Positions 1 to 4,947 of a DNA stretch of 5,637 nucleotides are shown here, piece after piece. Numbering within the stretch: position 1 is the first letter of the stretch; each line of letters starts with the position of its first letter. The translations under genes were made by a program, and so were the position numbers. The notes below the pieces were generated by a model. It was not told where the DNA came from and ran no database searches. It saw nothing but the letters and a program-made list of their open reading frames with translations. Location of the stretch: the NCBI GenBank assembly GCA_026713505.1, contig JAPOOH010000311.1, positions 1 to 5,637 of the forward strand. The letters are read 5' to 3'. Origin of the DNA: Chloroflexota bacterium (GTDB taxonomy: Bacteria; Chloroflexota; Dehalococcoidia; Lucifugimonadales; Australimonadaceae).

Positions 1-1
1 C

Positions 2-460
2 CCGCCGTACCACGACAGCGAGTACATCGTGTCGCATGAGGCGGCGCATACGTACTGGCCGTTCTGGCCGAGGTGGATCGCGGAAGGCGCCGCCACCTTC
101 ATGGACCTGTACTACCAGAGCACGAGGGCCGGCCGGCCGCTGCCGGCGCCGCGCATGTGCGCCAGCTTCGACAACATCGGGAGGCTCGAGGCCGCGGGGG
201 TGTCGTCCAATCACCCCTGCAACTACAGCCTGGGCTCCGGGCTGTTCCTGGACCTCTACGGCACGATGGGCCACGACCCGTTCAGGGAGGCGTTCGGCCG
301 GCTGTACACCTGGCTGAGCGACGATGCGCTCTTCGCGCGGTGCGGACGCTCCGAAGGAAAGGGCGAGTGTTACGTCAGGGCCGCGTTCGTGGAATACATG
401 CCGGAGCAGGCAGCCGTCACCGAGGAGATCATCAACCGGCATTTCCACGGTGCGCCGTGA
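2..460 (+). CDS. Zinc metallopeptidase-like protein, C-terminal part (5' truncated)
   Basis: The reading frame is open from the left edge to a TGA at 458-460, giving 152 visible residues; the true start lies outside the window. The GTG at 29 sits inside the conserved core, so it is not taken as the start. Visible residues 12-16 are HEAAH, the HExxH zinc-binding and catalytic motif. They are followed by W-I-A-E-G-A-A (residues 25-31), which resembles the 'WxxEGxA' segment carrying the glutamate third zinc ligand in gluzincin and peptidase-MA-like families. The likely ligands are therefore H12, H16 and E28, with E13 as the general base. Only 11 residues separate H16 from E28, shorter than in thermolysin or M1 enzymes. 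Four cysteines (about 53, 73, 114 and 123) could form disulfides and would suit an exported protein, but the N-terminus that would carry a signal peptide is missing. Substrate unknown. The metallopeptidase-fold call is fairly firm; activity is inferred. Confidence 0.7.
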   Translation, partial: PPYHDSEYIVSHEAAHTYWPFWPRWIAEGAATFMDLYYQSTRAGRPLPAPRMCASFDNIGRLEAAGVSSNHPCNYSLGSGLFLDLYGTMGHDPFREAFGRLYTWLSDDALFARCGRSEGKGECYVRAAFVEYMPEQAAVTEEIINRHFHGAP

Positions 461-476
461 TGCGGTGCGCGCCTCA

Positions 477-494
477 CGCACGCCATGGCGTGCG
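477..494. repeat. 18-bp perfect palindrome in the convergent gap
   Basis: CGCACGCC followed by ATGGCGTGCG reads the same on both strands. It lies 17 bases after the metallopeptidase stop codon, in the 190-bp gap before the convergently oriented ubiD-like gene. As RNA it could form a 7-bp stem with a CATG loop, but no T-run follows on either strand, so an intrinsic terminator is not supported. It could be a protein-binding site or chance in high-GC DNA. I see no other gene or strong structure in 461-650. Confidence 0.35.
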
Positions 495-650
495 GTATGG
501 CTCTACACGCTCCACACTGTAGATGAGACCACTGGCATTGAGGTGCACCCGGGCCGCCCGAAGAAGGGTCTAGCGATGCCAAGACGCCTTCTCTTCCCCC
601 AGGCACGCCTTGACTTCCTCTGCGGCCTGGGTTGTCTACGCACGGCTCCC

Positions 651-2090
651 CTACGGCAGGCCGAACTCGTCCCAGCGGGCCGCGACGCCGTCCATGATGT
701 GGCGGCTCACCTTGTTCACCGGCCGGAAGTTCTCCCCCTTGAACTTCATCGTCGCGTCGATGCCCATGCCCCGGCTCGGTTGAATGAAGTCGACTTCCCC
801 TCGCACGCGTGGCGTGGGCGGGAACACCCTGCCGGGGAAGACGTCGTTGTCTACGTCCGCCGCCGACACCACGCGCCACATGACCTCCTCCCAGTCCCGA
901 ACGTTGCAGTCATCGTCCACGACGATGATCCAGCGCCACGCCTCGGCGTCCCAGATCGCCTCCATGATCTCGCGCGGCTCTTCGCTGCTCTGGATGTCGG
1001 CTGACACGATGAGCATGCCGTGGCGCCCTACCTCCGGGAAGTACACCTCACGGATGTTCGTCTTGCCCGTTCGTTGGACGAGGCGCGACTGCATCGAGCC
1101 CGAGCGCAACAGCTGGCGCGGGTAGTCCTCGACGCGCTGGCAGATGAGGCCGTATGTGAGCGGGTCCCGCCGGTGCGTGATCGCCCTGACCTTGATGACG
1201 AAGGCGGACTTGTTCTGCCCGTAGAAGCCGGTGGACTCGCCGTGCGGCCCCTCCTCGGTGCGCTCGTATGGCAGCACCTCGCCCTCGATCACGACCTCGG
1301 CGTCAGCGGGTACCAGCAGGTCGCTCGTCTCGCACTGCACCAGCTTCGTCGCCTCGCCCCGCCAACCGCCCGCAGCCTCATACTCCATGGAGCCTTCCAA
1401 CTCGCCGCTGTCGGGCCGGACGGGGCTGCCCGCCGAAAGCGTCACGAGCGGGTCCGTCCCCATCACGATTGCGATCGGCGTCGGGCGCCCCTCCGCCTCG
1501 TTGCTGAGGATGTGGTCACCGCCGCCCGGGCCCGTCGACGACTCGCGTCCCCGGATGCCGCCGGAGAGGCTGAGCGTCTGCTTGTCCTTGATCATCGCCC
1601 GGTACAACCCGATGTTCAGGATGCCGGTGATGGGGTCGCGGGTCACCACGCCCGCGGTCGTCGCGAGGTACTGCCCGCCGTCGTGCTCGTGCCAGAGAGG
1701 CGTGGGGATGAAGTTAAGGTCGATGTCGTCGCCACTGACGATAACCTCCTTGCACGGCCCGGAGTCCACCTGGACCGACGGCAGGCGATGGTTCATGCCA
1801 TCGACGACGCGCTCGTGGATCTTCGCCTCGTCCGGCTCCGTGCCGAACGCGAGCGCCACCTGTTCGATGGTGGAGAGCAGGTTCACGACCATCGGTTTGT
1901 CCGGGTAACCCTTCACGTTGTCGAAGATGATTGTGGGGCCCTGGCGCTCCAGCGAGCGCGCGGTGATCGCGCCGAGCTCGAGGACGGGGTCGACTTCCGC
2001 CGTGACGTGGTGCACCAGTCCCTTCTCGTCGAGCAGCCGTATGAAGTCCCGCATGTCCGTGTAGGGGACTCGCCGTCTTTCCAGGGTCAT
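651..2090 (-). CDS. UbiD family decarboxylase (prenylated-FMN dependent)
   Basis: A complete 479-residue protein, the usual length for UbiD/Fdc1-type enzymes, which are cytosolic and (de)carboxylate aromatic or alpha,beta-unsaturated acids using prenylated FMN made by a UbiX-type prenyltransferase. The family's key residues are all visible at near-identical spacing to Aspergillus Fdc1: metal/cofactor ligands N159, H193 and E236 (Fdc1 N168, H191, E233), and the catalytic triad R164 in 'LYRAM' plus E280 and E285 in 'EGPHGE' (Fdc1 R173, E277, E282). Other hallmarks are 'VPADAEVVIEGEV' (260-272) and 'VDDDCNVRDWEEV' (391-403). The ATG at 2088-2090 has a GGAGGT ribosome site 5 bases upstream; the in-frame Met13 is a less likely start. 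The gene is divergent from the Rieske oxygenase and shares its control region. No ubiX is in the window. The substrate cannot be read from sequence, and nothing specifically indicates ubiquinone synthesis, so no gene symbol is given. Confidence 0.93.
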   Translation of the reverse strand: MTLERRRVPYTDMRDFIRLLDEKGLVHHVTAEVDPVLELGAITARSLERQGPTIIFDNVKGYPDKPMVVNLLSTIEQVALAFGTEPDEAKIHERVVDGMNHRLPSVQVDSGPCKEVIVSGDDIDLNFIPTPLWHEHDGGQYLATTAGVVTRDPITGILNIGLYRAMIKDKQTLSLSGGIRGRESSTGPGGGDHILSNEAEGRPTPIAIVMGTDPLVTLSAGSPVRPDSGELEGSMEYEAAGGWRGEATKLVQCETSDLLVPADAEVVIEGEVLPYERTEEGPHGESTGFYGQNKSAFVIKVRAITHRRDPLTYGLICQRVEDYPRQLLRSGSMQSRLVQRTGKTNIREVYFPEVGRHGMLIVSADIQSSEEPREIMEAIWDAEAWRWIIVVDDDCNVRDWEEVMWRVVSAADVDNDVFPGRVFPPTPRVRGEVDFIQPSRGMGIDATMKFKGENFRPVNKVSRHIMDGVAARWDEFGLP

Positions 2091-2095
2091 CGTGC

Positions 2096-2101
2096 ACCTC
2101 C
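2096..2101 (-). promoter_or_regulatory. Ribosome binding site of the ubiD-like gene
   Basis: On the minus strand GGAGGT lies 5 bases before the ATG at 2090-2088, a near-consensus Shine-Dalgarno sequence. It supports Met1 over the internal Met13. Confidence 0.75.
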
Positions 2102-2125
2102 GCGAGGCATCGTGGTTCGGCGGAG

Positions 2126-2154
2126 ACCGTATCGCCGCGGGGCCTACGGGTCAA
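2126..2154 (-). promoter_or_regulatory. Candidate sigma70-type promoter of the ubiD-like gene
   Basis: On the minus strand, TTGACC (2154-2149; 5 of 6 matches to the -35 consensus) is followed after 17 bases by TACGGT (2131-2126; 3 of 6 matches to the -10 consensus). Transcription would start near 2119, leaving a leader of about 28 bases that contains the GGAGGT ribosome site. The spacing is ideal and the -35 good, but the -10 is weak, so this remains a candidate. Confidence 0.4.
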
Positions 2155-2198
2155 CGCGGGCTCCCTCACCCACCCCACCGCTCCCCCGGGGCGGCGCC

Positions 2199-2255
2199 TT
2201 CCTCCCTGGCAGGGGAAGGGGCCGCCTGGTCCCCTCTTCCCCTGCCAGGGAGGAA
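2199..2255. repeat. Long intergenic inverted repeat (20-bp perfect arms)
   Basis: The left arm 2199-2218 (starting TTCCTCCCTGGC) and the right arm 2236-2255 (ending GCCAGGGAGGAA) are perfect reverse complements over 20 bp, separated by 17 bases. Three more G-C pairs (2219-2221 with 2232-2234) can form if T2235 is bulged. There is no T-tract on either side, and it lies upstream of both flanking genes, so it is not a terminator for them. It resembles the short CCCTC...GAGGG palindromic repeats scattered between genes in some high-GC bacteria (REP- or MITE-like). That is an inference, as only one copy is in the window. Confidence 0.7.
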
Positions 2256-2343
2256 TAGACAATCCCGCACCGCATCTCCCCGCGGTGATGCAAAAACCTG
2301 GAACGAGGGAGAGAACCAAGCGGCTCACCGCGAGGTCACGTCG

Positions 2344-2364
2344 CGGTATACTGCGCCCGACGGA
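2344..2364 (+). promoter_or_regulatory. Promoter-like element upstream of the Rieske oxygenase (copy A)
   Basis: TATACT at 2347-2352 differs from the consensus -10 by one base and lies 48 bases before the Rieske start. No good -35 is seen; the hexamer 17 bases upstream, CTCACC, matches only 3 of 6. The segment 2344-2364 is almost identical to 4870-4890 before the methyltransferase gene, with 19 of 21 positions the same. This strengthens the case that it is a real promoter or a site shared by both genes. Confidence 0.5.
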
Positions 2365-2388
2365 GACCGCAGGCAGGCCGGATGCCCT

Positions 2389-2395
2389 GAGGGGG
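2389..2395 (+). promoter_or_regulatory. Ribosome binding site of the Rieske oxygenase
   Basis: GAGGGGG ends 5 bases before the ATG at 2401; its GAGG core is 8 bases away. It decides the start within a frame that stays open far upstream. Confidence 0.6.
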
Positions 2396-2400
2396 CCTTC

Positions 2401-3723
2401 ATGCTGAGCGTGGAAGAGAACGCACTGCTGACCGACATCTCGCCGGGGACGCCGATGGGGAACCTGATGCGACGCTACTGGATCCCCGTGATGCTGTCCG
2501 AGGAGCTCGCCGAACCCGACGGCGACCCCATGCGCGTCCGCCTCCTCTGCGAGGACCTGGTCATCTTCCGCGACACGATGGGACGCGTGGGCCTGCTGCC
2601 GGAGCGCTGCCCCCACCGCCGCGCCTCGCTTTACCTGGGACGCAACGAGGAGGGCGGCCTCCGCTGCATCTACCACGGCTGGAAGTACGACGTTACGGGC
2701 CGCTGCATCGACATGCCGAACGAGCCGCCCGAGAGCTCGTTCAAGGAGAAGATCAGGCCATCCGGTTACCCGTGCCAGGAGGCAGCGGGCATGATCTGGA
2801 CGTACATGGGCCCGCGCGCCGAGCCACCGCCGCTCCCCCACTTCGAATGGATGGACGTGCCGGAGGAGCAGCGCCAGATGTCGTCATTCCTCCGCGAGTG
2901 CAACTGGATGCAGGCGCTGGAAGGCGACATCGACACGACCCACTCCGGATTCCTCCACGGCGTGCTCGAACGCACCACGGACGCCGTCAACACCTGGCGG
3001 AGAGAGCACCCTCCCCGCCTCGACGTGGTCTCCACGCGCTACGGCGTCATGTACGGCGGGCGCTACGGCGACATCGAGGCGGAGCAGTCCGGCCTGGACG
3101 CGCCGACGACCTACTGGCGCGTGAGCAACTTCCTCTTCCCGTTCTACACATTCTTCCCCAGCCGTCCGACCGGCCTCGTGCCCGGCCACATCTGGGTGCC
3201 GCTGGACAACCACAACACGATGGTGTGGGCGCTGGGATGGAACCCTGTGAGGCCGCTCGAGCAGAGCGGAACGTGGCGCGGGGCCAGCGGCGCGTTGGTC
3301 GGCGAGTTCGACCCTCCGACGGCAGACGGCATGGGCCGGTGGCGCCCCAGGGCCAAGTGGAGCAACGACTACCTGCAGGACCGCGGCCTGCAGCGGACCG
3401 CGAGCTTCTCCGGCATCCCCACCATTCCCCTGCAGGACCAGGCCGTCACGGAGACGATGGGCTCCATCACCGACCGCTCCAACGAACACCTCGGCACCTC
3501 CGACGCCGCGATCATCCGGACGCGCAAGCATCTCCTCAACGCGGCGAAGGCGCTGCGTGACGACGACGTCGAGCCGCCCTGCGTCGACACGCCTGAGTGG
3601 TACCTCATACGCTCCGCGTCGGGAACGGTCCCGAAGGACGCCGACTGGATCGAAGTGCTCGGCGACTGGATGGACGCGCGCACGCTGGATATCCCCGGCG
3701 TGGGGCTGCCGACGCCGGTGTAG
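2401..3723 (+). CDS. Rieske non-heme iron oxygenase, phthalate 4,5-dioxygenase-like oxygenase subunit
   Basis: A complete 440-residue protein, typical in length for phthalate-dioxygenase-type oxygenase components, which use electrons from a separate reductase to activate O2 and hydroxylate aromatic substrates. The N-terminal Rieske domain carries C70-x-H72 and C89-x2-H92 (16 residues between H72 and C89), the [2Fe-2S] ligands. The catalytic domain has 'CNWMQALEGDID' (167-178) and D178-x2-H181-x4-H186, giving the bridging aspartate and the two His ligands of the mononuclear iron. D346 in 'PLQDQAVTETMG' is the likely third ligand. The following 'TDRSNEHLGTSD' (357-368) is characteristic of this subfamily. 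The ATG at 2401 fits the conserved N-terminus ('ENALLTDISPGTPMGNLMRR') and has a ribosome site. The gene is divergent from a UbiD decarboxylase, suggesting a joint role in aromatic acid breakdown. No reductase or ferredoxin gene is in the window. The substrate is unknown; O-demethylation or monohydroxylation is equally possible. Confidence 0.93.
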   Translation: MLSVEENALLTDISPGTPMGNLMRRYWIPVMLSEELAEPDGDPMRVRLLCEDLVIFRDTMGRVGLLPERCPHRRASLYLGRNEEGGLRCIYHGWKYDVTGRCIDMPNEPPESSFKEKIRPSGYPCQEAAGMIWTYMGPRAEPPPLPHFEWMDVPEEQRQMSSFLRECNWMQALEGDIDTTHSGFLHGVLERTTDAVNTWRREHPPRLDVVSTRYGVMYGGRYGDIEAEQSGLDAPTTYWRVSNFLFPFYTFFPSRPTGLVPGHIWVPLDNHNTMVWALGWNPVRPLEQSGTWRGASGALVGEFDPPTADGMGRWRPRAKWSNDYLQDRGLQRTASFSGIPTIPLQDQAVTETMGSITDRSNEHLGTSDAAIIRTRKHLLNAAKALRDDDVEPPCVDTPEWYLIRSASGTVPKDADWIEVLGDWMDARTLDIPGVGLPTPV

Positions 3724-3765
3724 GAGACTGCAAGGTCCGAGGGACTCGACAGACTCACTGCGAAC

Positions 3766-3797
3766 GAACGCGCTGCCCATCCCGAGGCGGCGCGTTC
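3766..3797 (+). terminator. Strong hairpin downstream of the Rieske gene, putative terminator
   Basis: GAACGCGCTGCC (3766-3777) and GGCGGCGCGTTC (3786-3797) form a 12-bp stem with one G-U pair and an 8-base loop, 43 bases after the Rieske stop. The following bases are CCGTCTCGCC, without the U-run of a classical intrinsic terminator. It could be a U-tract-poor terminator, an RNA 3'-end stabiliser, or a structure in the leader of the next gene. Confidence 0.45.
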
Positions 3798-3856
3798 CCG
3801 TCTCGCCGGCATAGCGAGAGAATGACGTGCCGTCCGGATGGACAGTTCATGCCGAT

Positions 3857-3861
3857 GGAGG
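3857..3861 (+). promoter_or_regulatory. Ribosome binding site deciding the acetyltransferase start
   Basis: GGAGG lies 7 bases before the GTG at 3869, ideal placement. It favours this GTG over an in-frame GTG at 3827, which has no comparable site and would add 14 residues of non-family sequence. Confidence 0.7.
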
Positions 3862-3868
3862 CCGGCCT

Positions 3869-4387
3869 GTGGATATCTTGATACGGCCCGAGACACCTGC
3901 CGATCTCCCCGCGGTTCGGGAGGTTATCGACCTTGCCTTCCCGGACAAGGACGTGGCCGGATTGGCGGAAGCGTTGCGGGGGTCCGCAGAGTACATCCCT
4001 GAGTTGGCCCTGGTGGCACTGTGCGATGGGGCTGTGATCGGCCACATCATGTTCACCACTTCCTACATCGACGACGGGGATGAGTCCATTCCCGCCCTGA
4101 CGCTGGGGCCGCTGGCGGTGCAACCCGTAAGGCAGCGGCAGGGAGTGGGGTCCCAACTGGTCGAACATGGCCTCTCGGCCAGCCGGCGGCTGGGACATCG
4201 AATCGTCGTGCTCATTGGTCATCCGACGTACTACCCACGCTTCGGGTTCGTGCAAGCCGGGCCGCTTGGCATCGAGGTGCCACTCGCCATGTCCGAAGAG
4301 GGCCAGATGGTCCTGGCGCTTACGCCGGGAGCCCTGGACGGCGTGCGGGGCCTGGTGCGGTTCTCGCCGGTTGTCTACGACGCCTGA
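3869..4387 (+). CDS. GNAT family N-acetyltransferase, YhbS-like
   Basis: 172 residues from the GTG start, a normal length for a single-domain GNAT enzyme, which transfers an acetyl group from acetyl-CoA to an amine. The N-terminus 'ILIRPETPADLPAV' is the usual beta1-alpha1 opening. Strand beta4 'LGPLAV' (79-84) leads into the acetyl-CoA pyrophosphate-binding motif Q89-R-Q-G92-V-G94 (Q/R-x-x-G-x-G/A), followed by helix 'SQLVEHGL'. 'LIGHPTYYPRFGF' (115-127) and the downstream 'GIEVPL' are typical of the YhbS subgroup, whose substrates are mostly unknown. The gene follows the Rieske gene in the same direction but is separated by 145 bp with a strong hairpin, so joint transcription is doubtful. 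No clear promoter is seen in the gap. It converges with the antitoxin-like gene, 69 bp away. Family assignment is firm; the physiological role is unknown. Confidence 0.88.
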   Translation: MDILIRPETPADLPAVREVIDLAFPDKDVAGLAEALRGSAEYIPELALVALCDGAVIGHIMFTTSYIDDGDESIPALTLGPLAVQPVRQRQGVGSQLVEHGLSASRRLGHRIVVLIGHPTYYPRFGFVQAGPLGIEVPLAMSEEGQMVLALTPGALDGVRGLVRFSPVVYDA

Positions 4388-4441
4388 CCTCCCTGGCATC
4401 GCACAGCGCGGAAGCGTCCGGCGCGGTTCGACGGCCTTGCC

Positions 4442-4456
4442 CGCAGACGATCTGCG
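4442..4456 (-). terminator. Small hairpin directly after the antitoxin-like gene
   Basis: CGCAGA and TCTGCG form a perfect 6-bp stem with a 3-base loop, immediately after the TAG of the minus-strand gene (complement of 4457-4459). There is no T-run after it on the minus strand. It lies in the 69-bp convergent gap and could help end either transcript. It is short enough to be chance. Confidence 0.25.
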
Positions 4457-4774
4457 CTACCGAACTGCGCGCACTTCAAGTTTGACGCCCTCATGGCGTT
4501 GCATCTCGCTGATGACCTCGAACAGGTTGCGAGCGTGGGGGTTCCCTGCGGGGCCGAACATACGCATGAGGCTCTTGGACGGTTTGTTCGTGAGCGAGCC
4601 GAGCTCCTCGAACCCGATCGTGGCATTGACGTAGTCGCGCAGCAGCACCTTGCCGGTGTCGATGTCGGCGGACAGCAGGCATTCGATGCCCTCTTTCAGC
4701 AGCCCCTCACGGAAGGCAGGGTCACGACGCGCGCGGGCCTGCACCATCTCTTTGAAGTCACGCGTGAGTGGCAC
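4457..4774 (-). CDS. HigA/HI1420-like antitoxin-type HTH regulator
   Basis: 105 residues from a GTG at 4774-4772, chosen because AGGAGG sits 7 bases upstream on the minus strand and because 'PLTRDFKEMVQAR' matches the usual beginning of this family. An in-frame ATG at 4816 would add 14 residues of unrelated sequence. The protein is charged and mostly helical at the N-terminus. 'LLRDYVNATIGFEELGSLTNKPSKSLMRMFGP' spans about residues 44-75 and resembles the helix-turn-helix of the 'probable addiction module antidote' (HI1420-type) family; the 'GNPHARNLFEVISEM' that follows is also typical. Such proteins normally neutralise a RelE/ParE-like toxin (HI1419-type) encoded just upstream and repress their own operon. 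No toxin gene lies on either side here: upstream is a 173-bp gap with a divergent methyltransferase, downstream a convergent acetyltransferase. It may be a solitary regulator. Family call good; function inferred. Confidence 0.82.
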   Translation of the reverse strand: MPLTRDFKEMVQARARRDPAFREGLLKEGIECLLSADIDTGKVLLRDYVNATIGFEELGSLTNKPSKSLMRMFGPAGNPHARNLFEVISEMQRHEGVKLEVRAVR

Positions 4775-4781
4775 CTCTACA

Positions 4782-4787
4782 CCTCCT
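4782..4787 (-). promoter_or_regulatory. Ribosome binding site deciding the antitoxin-like start
   Basis: AGGAGG on the minus strand, 7 bases before the GTG at 4774-4772. This consensus site settles the GTG start over the upstream in-frame ATG. Confidence 0.75.
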
Positions 4788-4818
4788 GCCGCTTGCGTCG
4801 TTTGTACTCTTCCCACAG

Positions 4819-4824
4819 ATTATA
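4819..4824 (-). promoter_or_regulatory. Consensus -10 box of the antitoxin-like gene
   Basis: TATAAT on the minus strand, a perfect -10 hexamer in otherwise GC-rich DNA, 44 bases before the GTG start. A leader of roughly 35 bases would include AGGAGG. No recognisable -35 is found at 16-18 bases, so the promoter may depend on an activator or be non-canonical. Confidence 0.5.
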
Positions 4825-4869
4825 CGGAGGCCGACCCTGATGAGCGTGTCGGACCACCAAGCCCGGGCA

Positions 4870-4890
4870 CGGTATACTGCCCGCGACGGA
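4870..4890 (+). promoter_or_regulatory. Promoter-like element upstream of the methyltransferase (copy B)
   Basis: TATACT at 4873-4878 sits in a segment that matches 2344-2364 before the Rieske gene at 19 of 21 positions: a shared CGGTATACTGC, then the same ending GACGGA. It lies 69 bases before the methyltransferase ATG. The -35 region is weak: CGGACC at 17 bases matches 3 of 6. It is divergent from the TATAAT box of the antitoxin-like gene about 50 bp away. Confidence 0.5.
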
Positions 4891-4935
4891 AGCCGGGAGT
4901 GGGCACGCCCGGACCGACAACAGCGACATTCCTGC

Positions 4936-4940
4936 AGAGG
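4936..4940 (+). promoter_or_regulatory. Ribosome binding site of the methyltransferase
   Basis: AGAGG lies 7 bases before the ATG at 4948. An in-frame GTG at 4942 is only one base from this site and so is less likely to be the start. Confidence 0.55.
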
Positions 4941-4947
4941 TGTGCGG

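Larger units (their letters stand above)
2091..2400. other. Divergent control region between ubiD-like and Rieske genes
   Basis: A 310-bp gap with no credible gene. From the ubiD side it holds a GGAGGT ribosome site, a candidate ubiD promoter (2126-2154), a pyrimidine-rich stretch with CCCCGGGG (about 2162-2198), a long inverted repeat (2199-2255), about 90 bp without an obvious motif, a TATACT promoter-like element (2347-2352), and the Rieske ribosome site. The Rieske frame stays open back through this gap, but the conserved N-terminus and the ribosome site place the start at 2401. No regulator gene is adjacent. Confidence 0.7.

Noticed and set aside
562..592. AGAAGG ... CCTTCT as a terminator for the ubiD-like gene
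   Set aside because: Only a 6-bp stem around a 19-base loop, with no T-run after it on the minus strand.
1020..2258. A 412-codon open frame on + opposite the ubiD-like gene
   Set aside because: Antisense shadow of a complete, well-conserved UbiD gene in high-GC DNA; its translation is rich in Arg, Ala and Pro with no recognisable domain.
2092..2400. Upstream extension of the Rieske reading frame to 2092
   Set aside because: The extra 103 residues translate promoter and inverted-repeat DNA and have no family match, while the ATG at 2401 has a ribosome site and the conserved N-terminus.
1714..2841. A 375-codon open frame on - spanning ubiD start, control region and Rieske N-terminus
   Set aside because: It overlaps two well-supported genes and the intergenic inverted repeat; its sequence resembles no known family.
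2884..3780. A 298-codon open frame on - opposite the Rieske gene
   Set aside because: Antisense shadow of the Rieske gene; low-complexity Arg/Val/Gly-rich translation and no family features.
3755..4399. A 214-codon open frame on - opposite the acetyltransferase
   Set aside because: Antisense shadow of a GNAT gene with clear acetyl-CoA motifs; no recognisable domain of its own.
4493..4840. A 115-codon open frame on + overlapping the antitoxin-like gene, considered as a missing toxin
   Set aside because: It is almost entirely antisense to the supported regulator gene and shows no RelE/ParE-like features.
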